A DNA stretch of 64,000 nt from Chitinophagaceae bacterium (lineage in GTDB: Bacteria; Bacteroidota; Bacteroidia; Chitinophagales; Chitinophagaceae). Under the pieces are notes generated by a model, which saw only the letters and a list, made by a program, of their open reading frames with translations, was not told the origin of the DNA and searched no databases. Below, one piece after another: positions 44,025 to 52,007 of the stretch (its first letter is position 1; the number at the start of each line of letters is the position of its first letter). Location of the stretch: positions 452,230 to 516,229 of the forward strand of contig JAFKGQ010000008.1 in NCBI GenBank assembly GCA_017307755.1. The letters run 5' to 3'. The position numbers were made by a program, and so were the translations under genes.

Positions 44025-46631
44025 TTAGGATGAAGATAAGCTCTCCCTGTGAAAGTTCAACATGGGCCGTCCGGCAATACGGATACGCAAACCCTTCTCA
44101 TAAAGGGTGACCAGGACAGCCCCCGCCAGCAGCAGCAACAAAAGGATGGTGGCCATCCACTGCATTTGCCGGCCCAGATAATACGACAATGGGTGAAAGA
44201 CCATTCGGATAACATGTCGTCCCGGCGGTATAGAAAGCCCCCTCAGCGCATAGTTGGTACGGATAATGGGCGACTCACGGTCATCCACCCATGCTTTCCA
44301 TCCACGCTGATAAAAAACCTCGCTAAATACGGCAAACCTGCGTTTTGCCGACTCGGAGACATAAGTGATCACATCGTTGTCATTACTCAGCAATTTGATT
44401 TGCGCCAGGGTATCGGGGCCGGGATCAAAGGCCACCTTGTCCCTGTCGGCCGAAAAGAGGATGGCTTCCTGCTCGGGCTGGAAGTGCGTCAGGCTGTCCA
44501 TCACGGTCTTGGGCTTTTGTATGAAGCGCAGGCTGTCAACAAACCAGACAGGACCCAGACAGTTTGTATTTTGGTATACGAAGTCCTCGCCCGCGACATT
44601 ACGCCGGAGGATGTATTTCGTGTTCAGCATATTGACCACGGGCTGGCACATAGGATAATTCATCAGTTGATGATTGATCAGGTCCTCATACACCCGCAGC
44701 TTGGCCGCATGATACCCCCCGATGGAATTGTGGAAATAGGCGGTCATCGCCCCATAGCTCAACGTATTGTTGGCAGTATCCCTGAGATCGAGCACCCGAA
44801 AGTACCCTTTGTCCTGCGCTACCTCCTTATCCCCTCCGGAAGGAGCAAAATTCGCCCCGTATTCTTCCTTCTCCTGGTAGTTGTTGTAATTGAGGTACTT
44901 CAGGTCTGTAGCCATCAGATCCACAAAACAGAGCGTTCCCACCAGGGTCAGGAGCAGCGCGGGCCTGATCTTCCGCCGGATGTACAACCCCAGGACGAGG
45001 GCTGTGGCTGCGATGAACAGGAGGCTGCGCAGTATACTGCCCAGGAATAGGCCCCGGCGGTCCTCCCGAAGACTTTCCAGAAAGGTCCGCACATATTCCA
45101 CCTGTGCTTTCCCCTTGGCGGCAGCCCGCTCCAGCAAATGCCCGTCCGCCGAGCTGACATAATCCGACCCTGCATAAAGCCAGAACAGGACCCCAAAAAC
45201 ACCCAACATCAACAACAGACCCCAGCGGTATTTATGCCAAAGTTGGCTGGCCGGCCCGGTGGTTGCAGCCCCATCCCGGGGGGCGGAGTCCCCGGTAAAT
45301 ATCTTTTGCAAGGTCAACGTCGCCAATATACACAGCAGTAGATTGGGTACCACGATGATCATACTTGGCGCCCTGAATTTGTTGTACATGGGAAGATATT
45401 TCAACAACCAGCTGTTGAAGGGCTGGAAATAACTTCCCCAACTCATCAGGATCGTCAGGACAAAGACGCTTAATATCCACCATTTATGTTTTCCATCCAG
45501 GATGATAAGACCGGTCAGCGCTAAAAAACAAATGATCGCCCCGGCATAGGGGGGGCCTGCCACCAGTTCACCCACACCGCCCCAATAATATTTCGGACCG
45601 TCCTCTCCCACCAGTTGCCCCAGTACCGCGGGGCTCTTCTGCAGAACCCGTACGGCATGCGACTTTTCCGCCGGCAGCTCCAGATCCGTGCTTCCCCCGT
45701 ACATGTCGGGCACCAGCATGACAAAGGGCTCCGTTCTGTACATGCTGAAGTCAAAGGCTGCGGCCTCGCTCAGCCCGTTGCTCGTATAATTGCTTTGTTT
45801 ATCGGCCAGTTCGCTGCCACCCCTGATCGTCTCATGGGAAGAATCAAAGGTGGTAAAAAGCACGATGCCATTGGCCAGGACCCCGATCATCGCGGCTCCT
45901 ATGGATACAAGGGCCGCATGACGCAGACGGCGGAACTCCTTGTCACGGACCCAGCGTATGGCATACCCCGCAAAAAGAAAAAAGACAGTCAGCATCCCGT
46001 AATAAACTATTTGCATATGACCCGTGGCGATCATCATCGACAGGAAAAGGGCCGTCAGGGCCATGCCTTGCCAATACTTTTTCTCAAGCACCAGGATCAT
46101 CGAGCCTATCAGCCCCGGCAGCAAGGCGATACATTGCATTTTTGTATCATGACCTACAGCCACGATGACGGGATTATAGGTGGCATAGGCATAGGCCAGG
46201 CTGCCGATGATACCGATATAGGGAGCCGCACGAAGGACACCCGCCAGGAAGTAAAAGCAGATACAGGCCAGGAAGAAAAAACTGGCCGGTTTTTCAAGGT
46301 AAAAAGTAAGAATATTGTAAAAAATGCCCGGTATATGCAAAGAAGGACCGTCCATAGCTATCTGGTATGCCGGCATCCCGCAGAACATGCTGTTCGACCA
46401 TAAAGGGAAATGTCCATGCGTTTGTTTGTACCGGAAAGAGCTTTGCGCCATACCCTTCCATTGCAACAGGTCTTCCTGGTACAGCACCTTGTCCTGGAAC
46501 ATAGGCTTGCAATAGATCACCGCTGCCAGGAGGAACACCAGCACCGCCACTCCATGAGGAAGAAGCCTGGTCCACCATTTTTTCCCGGAGAATTGTACGC
46601 CGGACACCTGGATAAAGCGGTCTTTGAACAT
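44025..46631 (-). CDS. YfhO-family membrane protein
   Basis: 868 residues from the ATG at 46631 (MFKDRF). A large integral membrane protein with about 12 membrane segments in the first 560 residues and one at the end, and a periplasmic domain between. The N-terminal loop contains QEDLLQWKGMAQSSFRYKQT, a typical YfhO feature, and LWSNSMFCGMPAYQIAMDGP follows. YfhO of Bacillus is a GT-C-type glycosyltransferase for lipoteichoic acid; the role in Bacteroidota is not established. It is first in the yfhO-dtd-phzF-mazG run. Confidence 0.9.
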   Translation of the reverse strand: MFKDRFIQVSGVQFSGKKWWTRLLPHGVAVLVFLLAAVIYCKPMFQDKVLYQEDLLQWKGMAQSSFRYKQTHGHFPLWSNSMFCGMPAYQIAMDGPSLHIPGIFYNILTFYLEKPASFFFLACICFYFLAGVLRAAPYIGIIGSLAYAYATYNPVIVAVGHDTKMQCIALLPGLIGSMILVLEKKYWQGMALTALFLSMMIATGHMQIVYYGMLTVFFLFAGYAIRWVRDKEFRRLRHAALVSIGAAMIGVLANGIVLFTTFDSSHETIRGGSELADKQSNYTSNGLSEAAAFDFSMYRTEPFVMLVPDMYGGSTDLELPAEKSHAVRVLQKSPAVLGQLVGEDGPKYYWGGVGELVAGPPYAGAIICFLALTGLIILDGKHKWWILSVFVLTILMSWGSYFQPFNSWLLKYLPMYNKFRAPSMIIVVPNLLLCILATLTLQKIFTGDSAPRDGAATTGPASQLWHKYRWGLLLMLGVFGVLFWLYAGSDYVSSADGHLLERAAAKGKAQVEYVRTFLESLREDRRGLFLGSILRSLLFIAATALVLGLYIRRKIRPALLLTLVGTLCFVDLMATDLKYLNYNNYQEKEEYGANFAPSGGDKEVAQDKGYFRVLDLRDTANNTLSYGAMTAYFHNSIGGYHAAKLRVYEDLINHQLMNYPMCQPVVNMLNTKYILRRNVAGEDFVYQNTNCLGPVWFVDSLRFIQKPKTVMDSLTHFQPEQEAILFSADRDKVAFDPGPDTLAQIKLLSNDNDVITYVSESAKRRFAVFSEVFYQRGWKAWVDDRESPIIRTNYALRGLSIPPGRHVIRMVFHPLSYYLGRQMQWMATILLLLLLAGAVLVTLYEKGLRIRIAGRPMLNFHRESLSSS

Positions 46632-46754
46632 ATTTGGTTTGGTTTGCAATTGTCGGACCATATTTAGGGGTAACTTTGATAAGGCTTGTTAAAATATGTC
46701 CGATTAATCATTACGAGCATATAATCCAGGCGCCGGACGAGCCATTAAAATAGC

Positions 46755-47153
46755 ATGAAGATCGATATAACCAAAGAAATTATTTTCCGGACTGCCAGGA
46801 GTGGGGGTAAAGGAGGGCAGAATGTGAATAAAGTGGAGACGATGGTGGAGGGCTATTTCGCCATCGGGGATTCATCCGTTCTTACCGAACAGCAAAAATC
46901 CATACTCGGAAAAAAACTGGCCGGGAAGATCAATTCGGACGGGGTTCTGCAGGTCCGGAGCCAGGTACATCGCAGCCAGCTGGCCAATAAACAGGAGGTC
47001 ATCCGCAAAATGCACACACTGATCGAGCAGGCTTTGAAGAAAGAGCGGCGGCGGATAGCCACCAGGCCTTCAGCAGCGTCCAAAGAAAAAAGGGTCGAAT
47101 CCAAGAAAAAACAAAGCCAGATCAAAGAAGGGCGGAAAAAGATACAATATTGA
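46755..47153 (+). CDS. arfB: Peptidyl-tRNA hydrolase ArfB, ribosome rescue
   Basis: A 132-residue release-factor-like protein. The catalytic GGQ lies in RSGGKGGQNVNKVET, and the very basic C-terminal tail (RRRIATRPSAASKEKRVESK, then KKQSQIKEGRKKIQY) is the part that enters the empty mRNA channel of a stalled ribosome. It frees nascent chains from ribosomes lacking a stop codon. It lacks the anticodon-like domains of RF1/RF2, which decides between the two. It is divergent from yfhO and has its own terminator. Confidence 0.95.
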   Translation: MKIDITKEIIFRTARSGGKGGQNVNKVETMVEGYFAIGDSSVLTEQQKSILGKKLAGKINSDGVLQVRSQVHRSQLANKQEVIRKMHTLIEQALKKERRRIATRPSAASKEKRVESKKKQSQIKEGRKKIQY

Positions 47154-47168
47154 ATCAGGGGATTTCCC

Positions 47169-47205
47169 ATTTACCCCGGAGGGGATTTTTTATTTACCCC
47201 GGAGG
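47169..47205. repeat. Direct repeat ATTTACCCCGGAGG, two copies
   Basis: The 14-mer occurs at 47169-47182 and 47192-47205, 23 bases apart, in the gap after arfB. Part of the first copy forms the terminator stem. Confidence 0.8.
47174..47190 (+). terminator. Probable terminator of arfB
   Basis: CCCC-GGA-GGGG followed by ATTTTTT, about 20 bases past the arfB stop. The stem is short but GC-rich. Confidence 0.5.
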
Positions 47206-47504
47206 CAAAAAATATCCCCCACCCCACATGGGATGGAGGAAGATGACCCGTTGTTTAATGGTAAATGGTATCTGAATCTACGAGAGATGGGTTAGGGGTT
47301 GGCAAATTATCTCTCCAAATTCCCGGGTCCGCCGGGAAGATCAATCCCAAAGGTCTATTTTCCCAAATAAGGCTCCTAGCGAGTAATTACCTGAAAAACA
47401 TAGGTATATTTACCTATTTTAATCAGGCGTTTATACCTATTTCCACTCCAGCGGGGAATGACGTATTTTGCCTGGCATTATTTAACCCTTTAAATTAAGA
47501 TCTT
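47206..47504. promoter_or_regulatory. Intergenic region with a palindromic candidate operator
   Basis: This stretch holds no convincing gene. ATAGGTA-TATT-TACCTAT (47400-47417) is a perfect inverted repeat, and a third half-site, TACCTAT, lies at 47434-47440, 23 bases from the previous one, that is about two helical turns. It lies 65-105 bases before the lipoprotein-kinase gene cluster and is a good candidate for a regulator-binding site, possibly for the response regulator at 49609. Confidence 0.5.
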
Positions 47505-48074
47505 ATGAGTAATTTCCTGAGGCCCGGCCGAACCCTGCCGGTCCTTCTCCTGCTCGTCGGTGTTGCAACCTTTACTTTCATGCTTTCCGGCTGCGGTGGA
47601 GGCGGTGAAAAAGAGCCTCCCATCAATGAGGACAGCGTCACGCCGCACGTCATTCCGCTGAGTCTTGCCGTTGATTACACAAAGAACTTCCGCAGTGCGG
47701 TTGACACTTTCAACGTAAAATGTCCGGGATTTAAAGATTCATTCAAAATGGGCCATGCGGAAGCATTCAACAGCGATTCTTACCGTCTTTTGCTCAAACA
47801 GACCGATTCCCTTGGACGAAAGGCTGCAGGCATCCGTATTTACTACGGGCTATCGAAGGATGATGGTCGTGTACGGTTCGTCATGGTGCCTTACGATGTC
47901 AATGGCAATGATATTTTAAAACATCTGATCAGCACGGACGAAAAACCCGGGACAGGCGATACTACAAAAAAGGTACGGGCACTGACTGTGGGAGCCGGAG
48001 GCGCCCAGGCGCTGGAACAAGGGCAGTTTTGTCCGCCCAATTGTTCACCGACCAGTCCGCTGAACAATCCATAA
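47505..48074 (+). CDS. Lipoprotein of unknown function
   Basis: A 189-residue protein with a signal peptide ending in LSGC (lipidated Cys near residue 30), then GGGGEKEPP. The mature part starts with a conserved-looking VIPLSLAVDYTKNFRS and has a mixed alpha/beta body (GIRIYYGLSKDDGRVRFVMV, PYDVNGNDIL) and a Cys-containing end (GQFCPPNCSPTSP). I do not recognise a family. It is first in a run of four plus-strand genes that ends in a two-component system, so it may be its sensor partner or target. Confidence 0.7.
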   Translation: MSNFLRPGRTLPVLLLLVGVATFTFMLSGCGGGGEKEPPINEDSVTPHVIPLSLAVDYTKNFRSAVDTFNVKCPGFKDSFKMGHAEAFNSDSYRLLLKQTDSLGRKAAGIRIYYGLSKDDGRVRFVMVPYDVNGNDILKHLISTDEKPGTGDTTKKVRALTVGAGGAQALEQGQFCPPNCSPTSPLNNP

Positions 48075-48102
48075 TGTCTTCAAAGGAGGCTGCATATAAC
48101 AC

Positions 48103-48756
48103 ATGAGAACCATTGTCGCTTTCCTACTGAGTCAATCCATATTACTCCCTATTATTACGGGGCTGGTAAACTTTCGTCGTCTCGATGGGAGCTACCAGCC
48201 CTTTTTTTTACTATTGATCATAGGTTTTTTAACAGAGGTCATCGGGTTCATTACGATCAGCGGCTACGGTGCAAGCAATTTTATCATCGTCAACATATAT
48301 TTGCTGATAGAATGGACCCTGATCGCCTGGCAATTCCATGTCTGGGGATTTCTCCGGCATAATCAGCGGCTTTTTTATGGTTTGCTGATTCTTATGGCGT
48401 TGGGTTGGGCGGTAGAAAACCTCCTCTTTCATCGCATCACCGGCATGGTGGTGTACTTCCGCTTCCTCTATTTCTTTATTATCGTGCTGCTCAGCATCAA
48501 TAAGATCAATTTCATGATCACCCATGAGAACCGCAATCTTTTTAGAAACCCCAGATTTCTTATCTGCATAGGGTTCATTATCTATTTTCTATATATGATC
48601 GTTTATATCTGGGCTTTTGCCATCAGTTTTTTTGGTGCTGAGCAGATCACAAGGCGTATTACCTTTTTCATGAGCTATATAAATGTCCTTACCAACATCA
48701 TTTACGCCATCGCCTTCCTCCTGATCCCCAAGCCCCTGAAGTTTACATTGAATTAA
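48103..48756 (+). CDS. Seven-helix membrane protein of unknown function
   Basis: A 217-residue protein with seven predicted membrane helices, roughly residues 3-22, 31-50, 55-76, 86-104, 108-130, 140-170 and 182-213, and very short loops. There is a Shine-Dalgarno-like AAAGGAGG 15 bases before the ATG. It resembles small Bacteroidota membrane proteins found next to histidine kinases, but I cannot assign a family. It follows the lipoprotein after 28 bases and precedes the kinase by 93. Confidence 0.7.
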   Translation: MRTIVAFLLSQSILLPIITGLVNFRRLDGSYQPFFLLLIIGFLTEVIGFITISGYGASNFIIVNIYLLIEWTLIAWQFHVWGFLRHNQRLFYGLLILMALGWAVENLLFHRITGMVVYFRFLYFFIIVLLSINKINFMITHENRNLFRNPRFLICIGFIIYFLYMIVYIWAFAISFFGAEQITRRITFFMSYINVLTNIIYAIAFLLIPKPLKFTLN

Positions 48757-48849
48757 TCGCAGACCCCATCCCGTAATCGTTCAGCATTATCCGCCATCCG
48801 CCACAGCAGGTTGGCAGTCACGCTAAATGCTTGTATTTTTACGCAGAAG

Positions 48850-49590
48850 ATGGAAAATAAGCTCCTGGATATTACATTACTCTTCTCTCTGATCATAGCA
48901 ATTATCATTGTTTATTTCTTTGTATCCATCATACGCTACCACCGCCGGTACATGCGGCTGCAACGGGAGAAGATCTTTGCGGAGATCACCATCCGGGAAA
49001 ATGAACGCAAACGTATTGCGGGCGACCTGCACGACAGCATGGGTCCGCTGCTTTCCGCCGTAAAGTTGAATATCAGTAATGTCGAGGTAGAACAGAGGGA
49101 GGACAGAGAAGTGCTGGAAAAGACGGCAGGCTACCTCGATGAGATCATCGGCAGCATGCGCCGTATTTCTCACGACCTTTTGCCCAATACATTGGAGAGA
49201 AGGGGTCTGCTGGAGGCCATCCGGGAGTTTATCAACCAGGTCAGCGTCAAGAACTCCCTCAATATTCAGTTATACGTAGTAAAAGATTTCCAGGTGGCGA
49301 AAGAAAAAGAGATACACATCTTTCGTATGATCCAGGAGATCATCCATAATACGATCAAACATGCCCACGCGGGCAATCTGCAGATAGGCTTCAGCGAAGA
49401 GGAAGGACATATCCTGTTCCTGGCCAAGGACGACGGGAGGGGTTTTGACAAAGAAAAAGCGCTGTCCGGCAGCCATGGACTGGGGCTCCGCAGCCTGGAG
49501 AGCCGGTGTGAGATCCTCAATGGCATTCTTTCCCTCGAATCAAAGCCGGGGTCGGGAACCAATTATTTTATTAAAATTCCGGTTGGTTGA
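48850..49590 (+). CDS. Sensor histidine kinase, NarL-type (HisKA_3)
   Basis: 246 residues from the ATG at 48850. A single membrane helix (residues 8-28) leads directly to a dimerisation helix with the phospho-accepting His61 in RIAGDLHDSMGPLLSAVKLN. The ATP-binding domain has the N box EIIHNTIKHAHAG, the G1 box DDGRGFD and the G2 box GSHGLGLRSLESR. No extracytoplasmic sensing domain exists, so input may come from the adjacent membrane protein or lipoprotein. The cognate regulator starts 18 bases downstream. Confidence 0.9.
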   Translation: MENKLLDITLLFSLIIAIIIVYFFVSIIRYHRRYMRLQREKIFAEITIRENERKRIAGDLHDSMGPLLSAVKLNISNVEVEQREDREVLEKTAGYLDEIIGSMRRISHDLLPNTLERRGLLEAIREFINQVSVKNSLNIQLYVVKDFQVAKEKEIHIFRMIQEIIHNTIKHAHAGNLQIGFSEEEGHILFLAKDDGRGFDKEKALSGSHGLGLRSLESRCEILNGILSLESKPGSGTNYFIKIPVG

Positions 49591-49608
49591 TTATCTTTCA
49601 GAGACTGA

Positions 49609-50277
49609 ATGAAAAAGAACATTTCCCTGGTGATCGCAGACGACCACGAGATATTTCGGGACGGTCTTGCGCTCCTGCTCAATAGGCAGGAGAATATGTC
49701 CCTCGTCGGGCAGGCAAGCAATGGCCGTGAGCTTGTTCAACTGGTGGCGGACAAAAAACCCGACATAGTCCTCACTGATATCAAAATGCCATACCTGGAC
49801 GGTATTGCAGCCTGCCGGCTTATGCTCCAACAGGACCCCGGCCTCAGGATCATCGCCCTATCCATGTTTGAAGAAGAGGATCTCATCGTGGAGATGCTGG
49901 AAGCGGGCGCAAAAGGTTATCTGTTAAAAAATGCGGATAAAAAGGAGATACAGGAAGCCATCCTTACTGTAAACGAAGGCAATATCTTCTACTGCAAACA
50001 CACTTCCAACCGGCTGGCCTCCCTCATCGTCAAAAGCAAATTCGATCCCCAGAAAAAGAAGTCCGGCGAGCTGTTCACGGAAAGAGAAAGACAGATCATC
50101 CAGCTCATCTGCCTGCAGCATACCGCCCAGGAAATAGGAGAGCACCTTTTCCTCAGCAAACGTACCGTCGAAGGCTATCGCACCCGTATCCTGGAAAAAA
50201 TGGATGTAAAGAACACCGCGGGTGTCGTTGTCTTCGCCCTCAAACACAATCTCATCCGGGAAGAAGATATATTATAA
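49609..50277 (+). CDS. NarL/FixJ-family response regulator
   Basis: A 222-residue protein. The receiver domain has Asp11/Asp12 (VIADDHEIF), phospho-acceptor Asp57 (VLTDIKMP) and the Lys of GYLLKNADKKE. The C-terminal LuxR-type helix-turn-helix runs LFTERERQIIQLICLQHTAQ to SKRTVEGYRTRILEKMDVKN. It is phosphorylated by the preceding kinase and binds DNA as a dimer. The palindrome at 47400-47440 in front of the cluster is a candidate site. It is convergent with the next gene, 9 bases away. Confidence 0.94.
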   Translation: MKKNISLVIADDHEIFRDGLALLLNRQENMSLVGQASNGRELVQLVADKKPDIVLTDIKMPYLDGIAACRLMLQQDPGLRIIALSMFEEEDLIVEMLEAGAKGYLLKNADKKEIQEAILTVNEGNIFYCKHTSNRLASLIVKSKFDPQKKKSGELFTERERQIIQLICLQHTAQEIGEHLFLSKRTVEGYRTRILEKMDVKNTAGVVVFALKHNLIREEDIL

Positions 50278-50286
50278 CCCTCTGCA

Positions 50287-51108
50287 TTAATGCTTCCGCG
50301 ATGACCGGAGGGAATCCAGCGTCTTCTGCTGCTGTGCCGCGGTCACTCGTTGGAACTCCTGATTCTTTTTATTTTGCTCGAGGTCTGCCTGGTACCTGGC
50401 CAGCTTTTTTTGCATGCTGGTCTGATCATCCAGGAGCTTATCCATCTTCTTATGGGATTTTTTCATCGCGGCATCATCCCCTTTTACGCTCGTCTGCATG
50501 GTTTGCGCCTCTTTTACCTGATCTTCCTTATTCTTTTGCAGATCATCCTGCGTATTTCGGATCTTCTTCTCCAGACTACCTTGCTCATCGTGCAGGTCGC
50601 CCAGTTTGTTCTGCGCCTTTTTTGTGTCCCCTTCCTGGGTCTTGATACGGTCCTCCAGGTCGCCAGCCTCGATGGCGGGCAGCATCTTCTCTAAAAAAGC
50701 GGCCGTTTTGCTCATCCGCTCGGCATCCTTACCCGTACGGGTTGCCGGGTCCTCACCCGCCCGGGCGGACAGCAGCGTGACGATGGAATGGCTCTTATCC
50801 CGGCTGCTCTTTGGGTCAACCTTTATATGCAGATCGCTCAGAGCAGTGTCGGACTGATCCAACCTGATATTCTTATAAACTTTATACCCCCGGCTGCTGG
50901 AGCCCTTCCAACCCTGACGCCCCATGTAATCTTTGATAGAAGACTCGATAACATCATCAGGATAAGGCAGATCAATGATCGTCGCCGGTTGTATGCTTTT
51001 CTGGTAAGTGACCTGGGACTCGTAAGGTTTAGACTGTTGCGCATAGGCCCCGCCGGCACAAACACAACTGAGAAACAATAGGGGTAATAAATATCGCTTC
51101 ATATTCAT
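50287..51108 (-). CDS. Periplasmic coiled-coil protein of unknown function
   Basis: About 273 residues from the ATG at 51108 (a second ATG at 51102), giving a signal peptide MKRYLLPLLFLSCVCAGGAYAQ. Residues 25-150 form a globular part with SSIKDYMGRQGWKGSSSRGY. Residues 160-270 are a long Lys/Gln/Asp-rich coiled coil (IKTQEGDTKKAQNKLGDLHD, then KKSHKKMDKLLDDQTSMQKK). It is presumably exported. No family is recognised. Its promoter region contains repeat copy 5, whose long palindrome ends 9 bases before the ATG. Confidence 0.7.
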   Translation of the reverse strand: MNMKRYLLPLLFLSCVCAGGAYAQQSKPYESQVTYQKSIQPATIIDLPYPDDVIESSIKDYMGRQGWKGSSSRGYKVYKNIRLDQSDTALSDLHIKVDPKSSRDKSHSIVTLLSARAGEDPATRTGKDAERMSKTAAFLEKMLPAIEAGDLEDRIKTQEGDTKKAQNKLGDLHDEQGSLEKKIRNTQDDLQKNKEDQVKEAQTMQTSVKGDDAAMKKSHKKMDKLLDDQTSMQKKLARYQADLEQNKKNQEFQRVTAAQQQKTLDSLRSSRKH

Positions 51109-51117
51109 GACTGGAAT

Positions 51118-51206
51118 GTTATTGCGCCGGATGACTATTCCCAAAATTAGCCCCCGGCGCAATAACGGCTAATAATTGGCCTTCGGCCAGTGGACGTGTG
51201 GTCCAC
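51118..51206 (-). repeat. Composite palindromic repeat, copy 5
   Basis: A perfect 13-bp inverted repeat, GTTATTGCGCCGG (51118-51130) with CCGGCGCAATAAC (51154-51166); the loop has TAATTTTG on the minus strand (51142-51149), an exact -7 box. Then TGGCC-TTC-GGCCA (51177-51189) and GTGGAC/GTCCAC (51190-51206) hairpins. All three stems differ in sequence from copies 2 and 4 but keep their pairing and order. Confidence 0.75.
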
Positions 51207-51242
51207 TTTTGCGCAAAATTACTATCAAAACCATGAAATTGA

Positions 51243-51326
51243 GCAGAATTGGTCTTGCAGAAAATATAGCCCAATTCTGCCAAACGTCTAATATCTGTCC
51301 TTCGGACAACGAACCTTCGGTCCGTT
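51243..51326 (-). repeat. Composite palindromic repeat, copy 6 (tandem to copy 5)
   Basis: Arms GCAGAATTGG (51243-51252) and CCAATTCTGC (51271-51280); the loop reads GGGCTATATTTTC on the minus strand. Then TGTCC-TTC-GGACA (51296-51308) and AACGAACC/GGTCCGTT (51308-51326, one mismatch). The last stem overlaps the stop codon of the 51325-51897 gene. Confidence 0.75.
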
Positions 51327-51897
51327 AAGCCAACAAATCAAAGAGCCGCCAGATATAGGACAATTCGTAAAGGAGGAACAAGATGACAAGGACAGCATGA
51401 AATTTTCGGCTGGATACGAACATAGCCGCCACGCAAAGCACAAAATGCACGGAGTTACGTACGGGATATTCCACCTGCTGTTTCAGGAAATAATCGGCCC
51501 CTTTGAGATAAGTATCGATAAAATCCGCGATAAAACTCACCGCCAGCACGCCAAAGAACCACTTCTTCCTCGAATAAAAATAATCTTCAAAGCTCCCCTT
51601 ATAGTCGTTCAGATCGTCCGGGAACAGCAGCGCGCAAAGCGAAAAATACAGGGTGATAAAGAGCACCACAAAAAAATACTCCTGAAAGGTCCAGTTTTTG
51701 AGCGTTTTCAACCCATACTCCCACCACCAGAAATGGATCAGCATCAGGAATATGTAAAGCGCCCACAACAGGTGCACCCAGTAAGGGCGGGTCCGCCCCG
51801 GATGCTGGATAAGCTTTACGCCTCCCAGCAGCAGCCTTGCAATGCTGATACTCAAAATGAATCCTACCACCATTCTGAGATGCCCGAATGTATCCAT
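51325..51897 (-). CDS. Multi-pass membrane protein of unknown function
   Basis: A 190-residue protein with five or six membrane helices (about residues 8-28, 42-62, 75-92, 112-130, 146-160, 165-185) and two charged loops, one with LFPDDLNDYKGSFEDYFYSR. It starts MDTFGHLRMVVGFILSISIARLL. I do not recognise a named family; similar unannotated inner-membrane proteins are common. Its stop codon lies within the last hairpin of repeat copy 6. It is divergent from the flippase. Confidence 0.65.
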   Translation of the reverse strand: MDTFGHLRMVVGFILSISIARLLLGGVKLIQHPGRTRPYWVHLLWALYIFLMLIHFWWWEYGLKTLKNWTFQEYFFVVLFITLYFSLCALLFPDDLNDYKGSFEDYFYSRKKWFFGVLAVSFIADFIDTYLKGADYFLKQQVEYPVRNSVHFVLCVAAMFVSSRKFHAVLVILFLLYELSYIWRLFDLLA

Positions 51898-51973
51898 AAC
51901 ATAAGATTTACCTGCGTCCTTCTTCTAATATACACTATTTTGAAAATTCGTCGTTAATATCCCCATAACAGGA

Positions 51974-51981
51974 TATTTTTG
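51974..51981 (+). promoter_or_regulatory. -7 promoter box of the flippase gene
   Basis: TATTTTTG fits TAnnTTTG and lies 26 bases before the TTG start at 52008. No clear -33 element is seen. Confidence 0.5.
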
Positions 51982-52007
51982 CCCATTAGAATTAAACAAC
52001 CGCCTTT

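Noticed and set aside
44049..45050. A 333-codon open frame on the plus strand
   Set aside because: It is antisense to yfhO; composition is skewed to Gln/His/Arg as expected of a shadow frame.
47265..47498. A 77-codon frame before the lipoprotein gene
   Set aside because: It covers the palindromic candidate operator, starts at a non-ATG codon and has no recognisable sequence.
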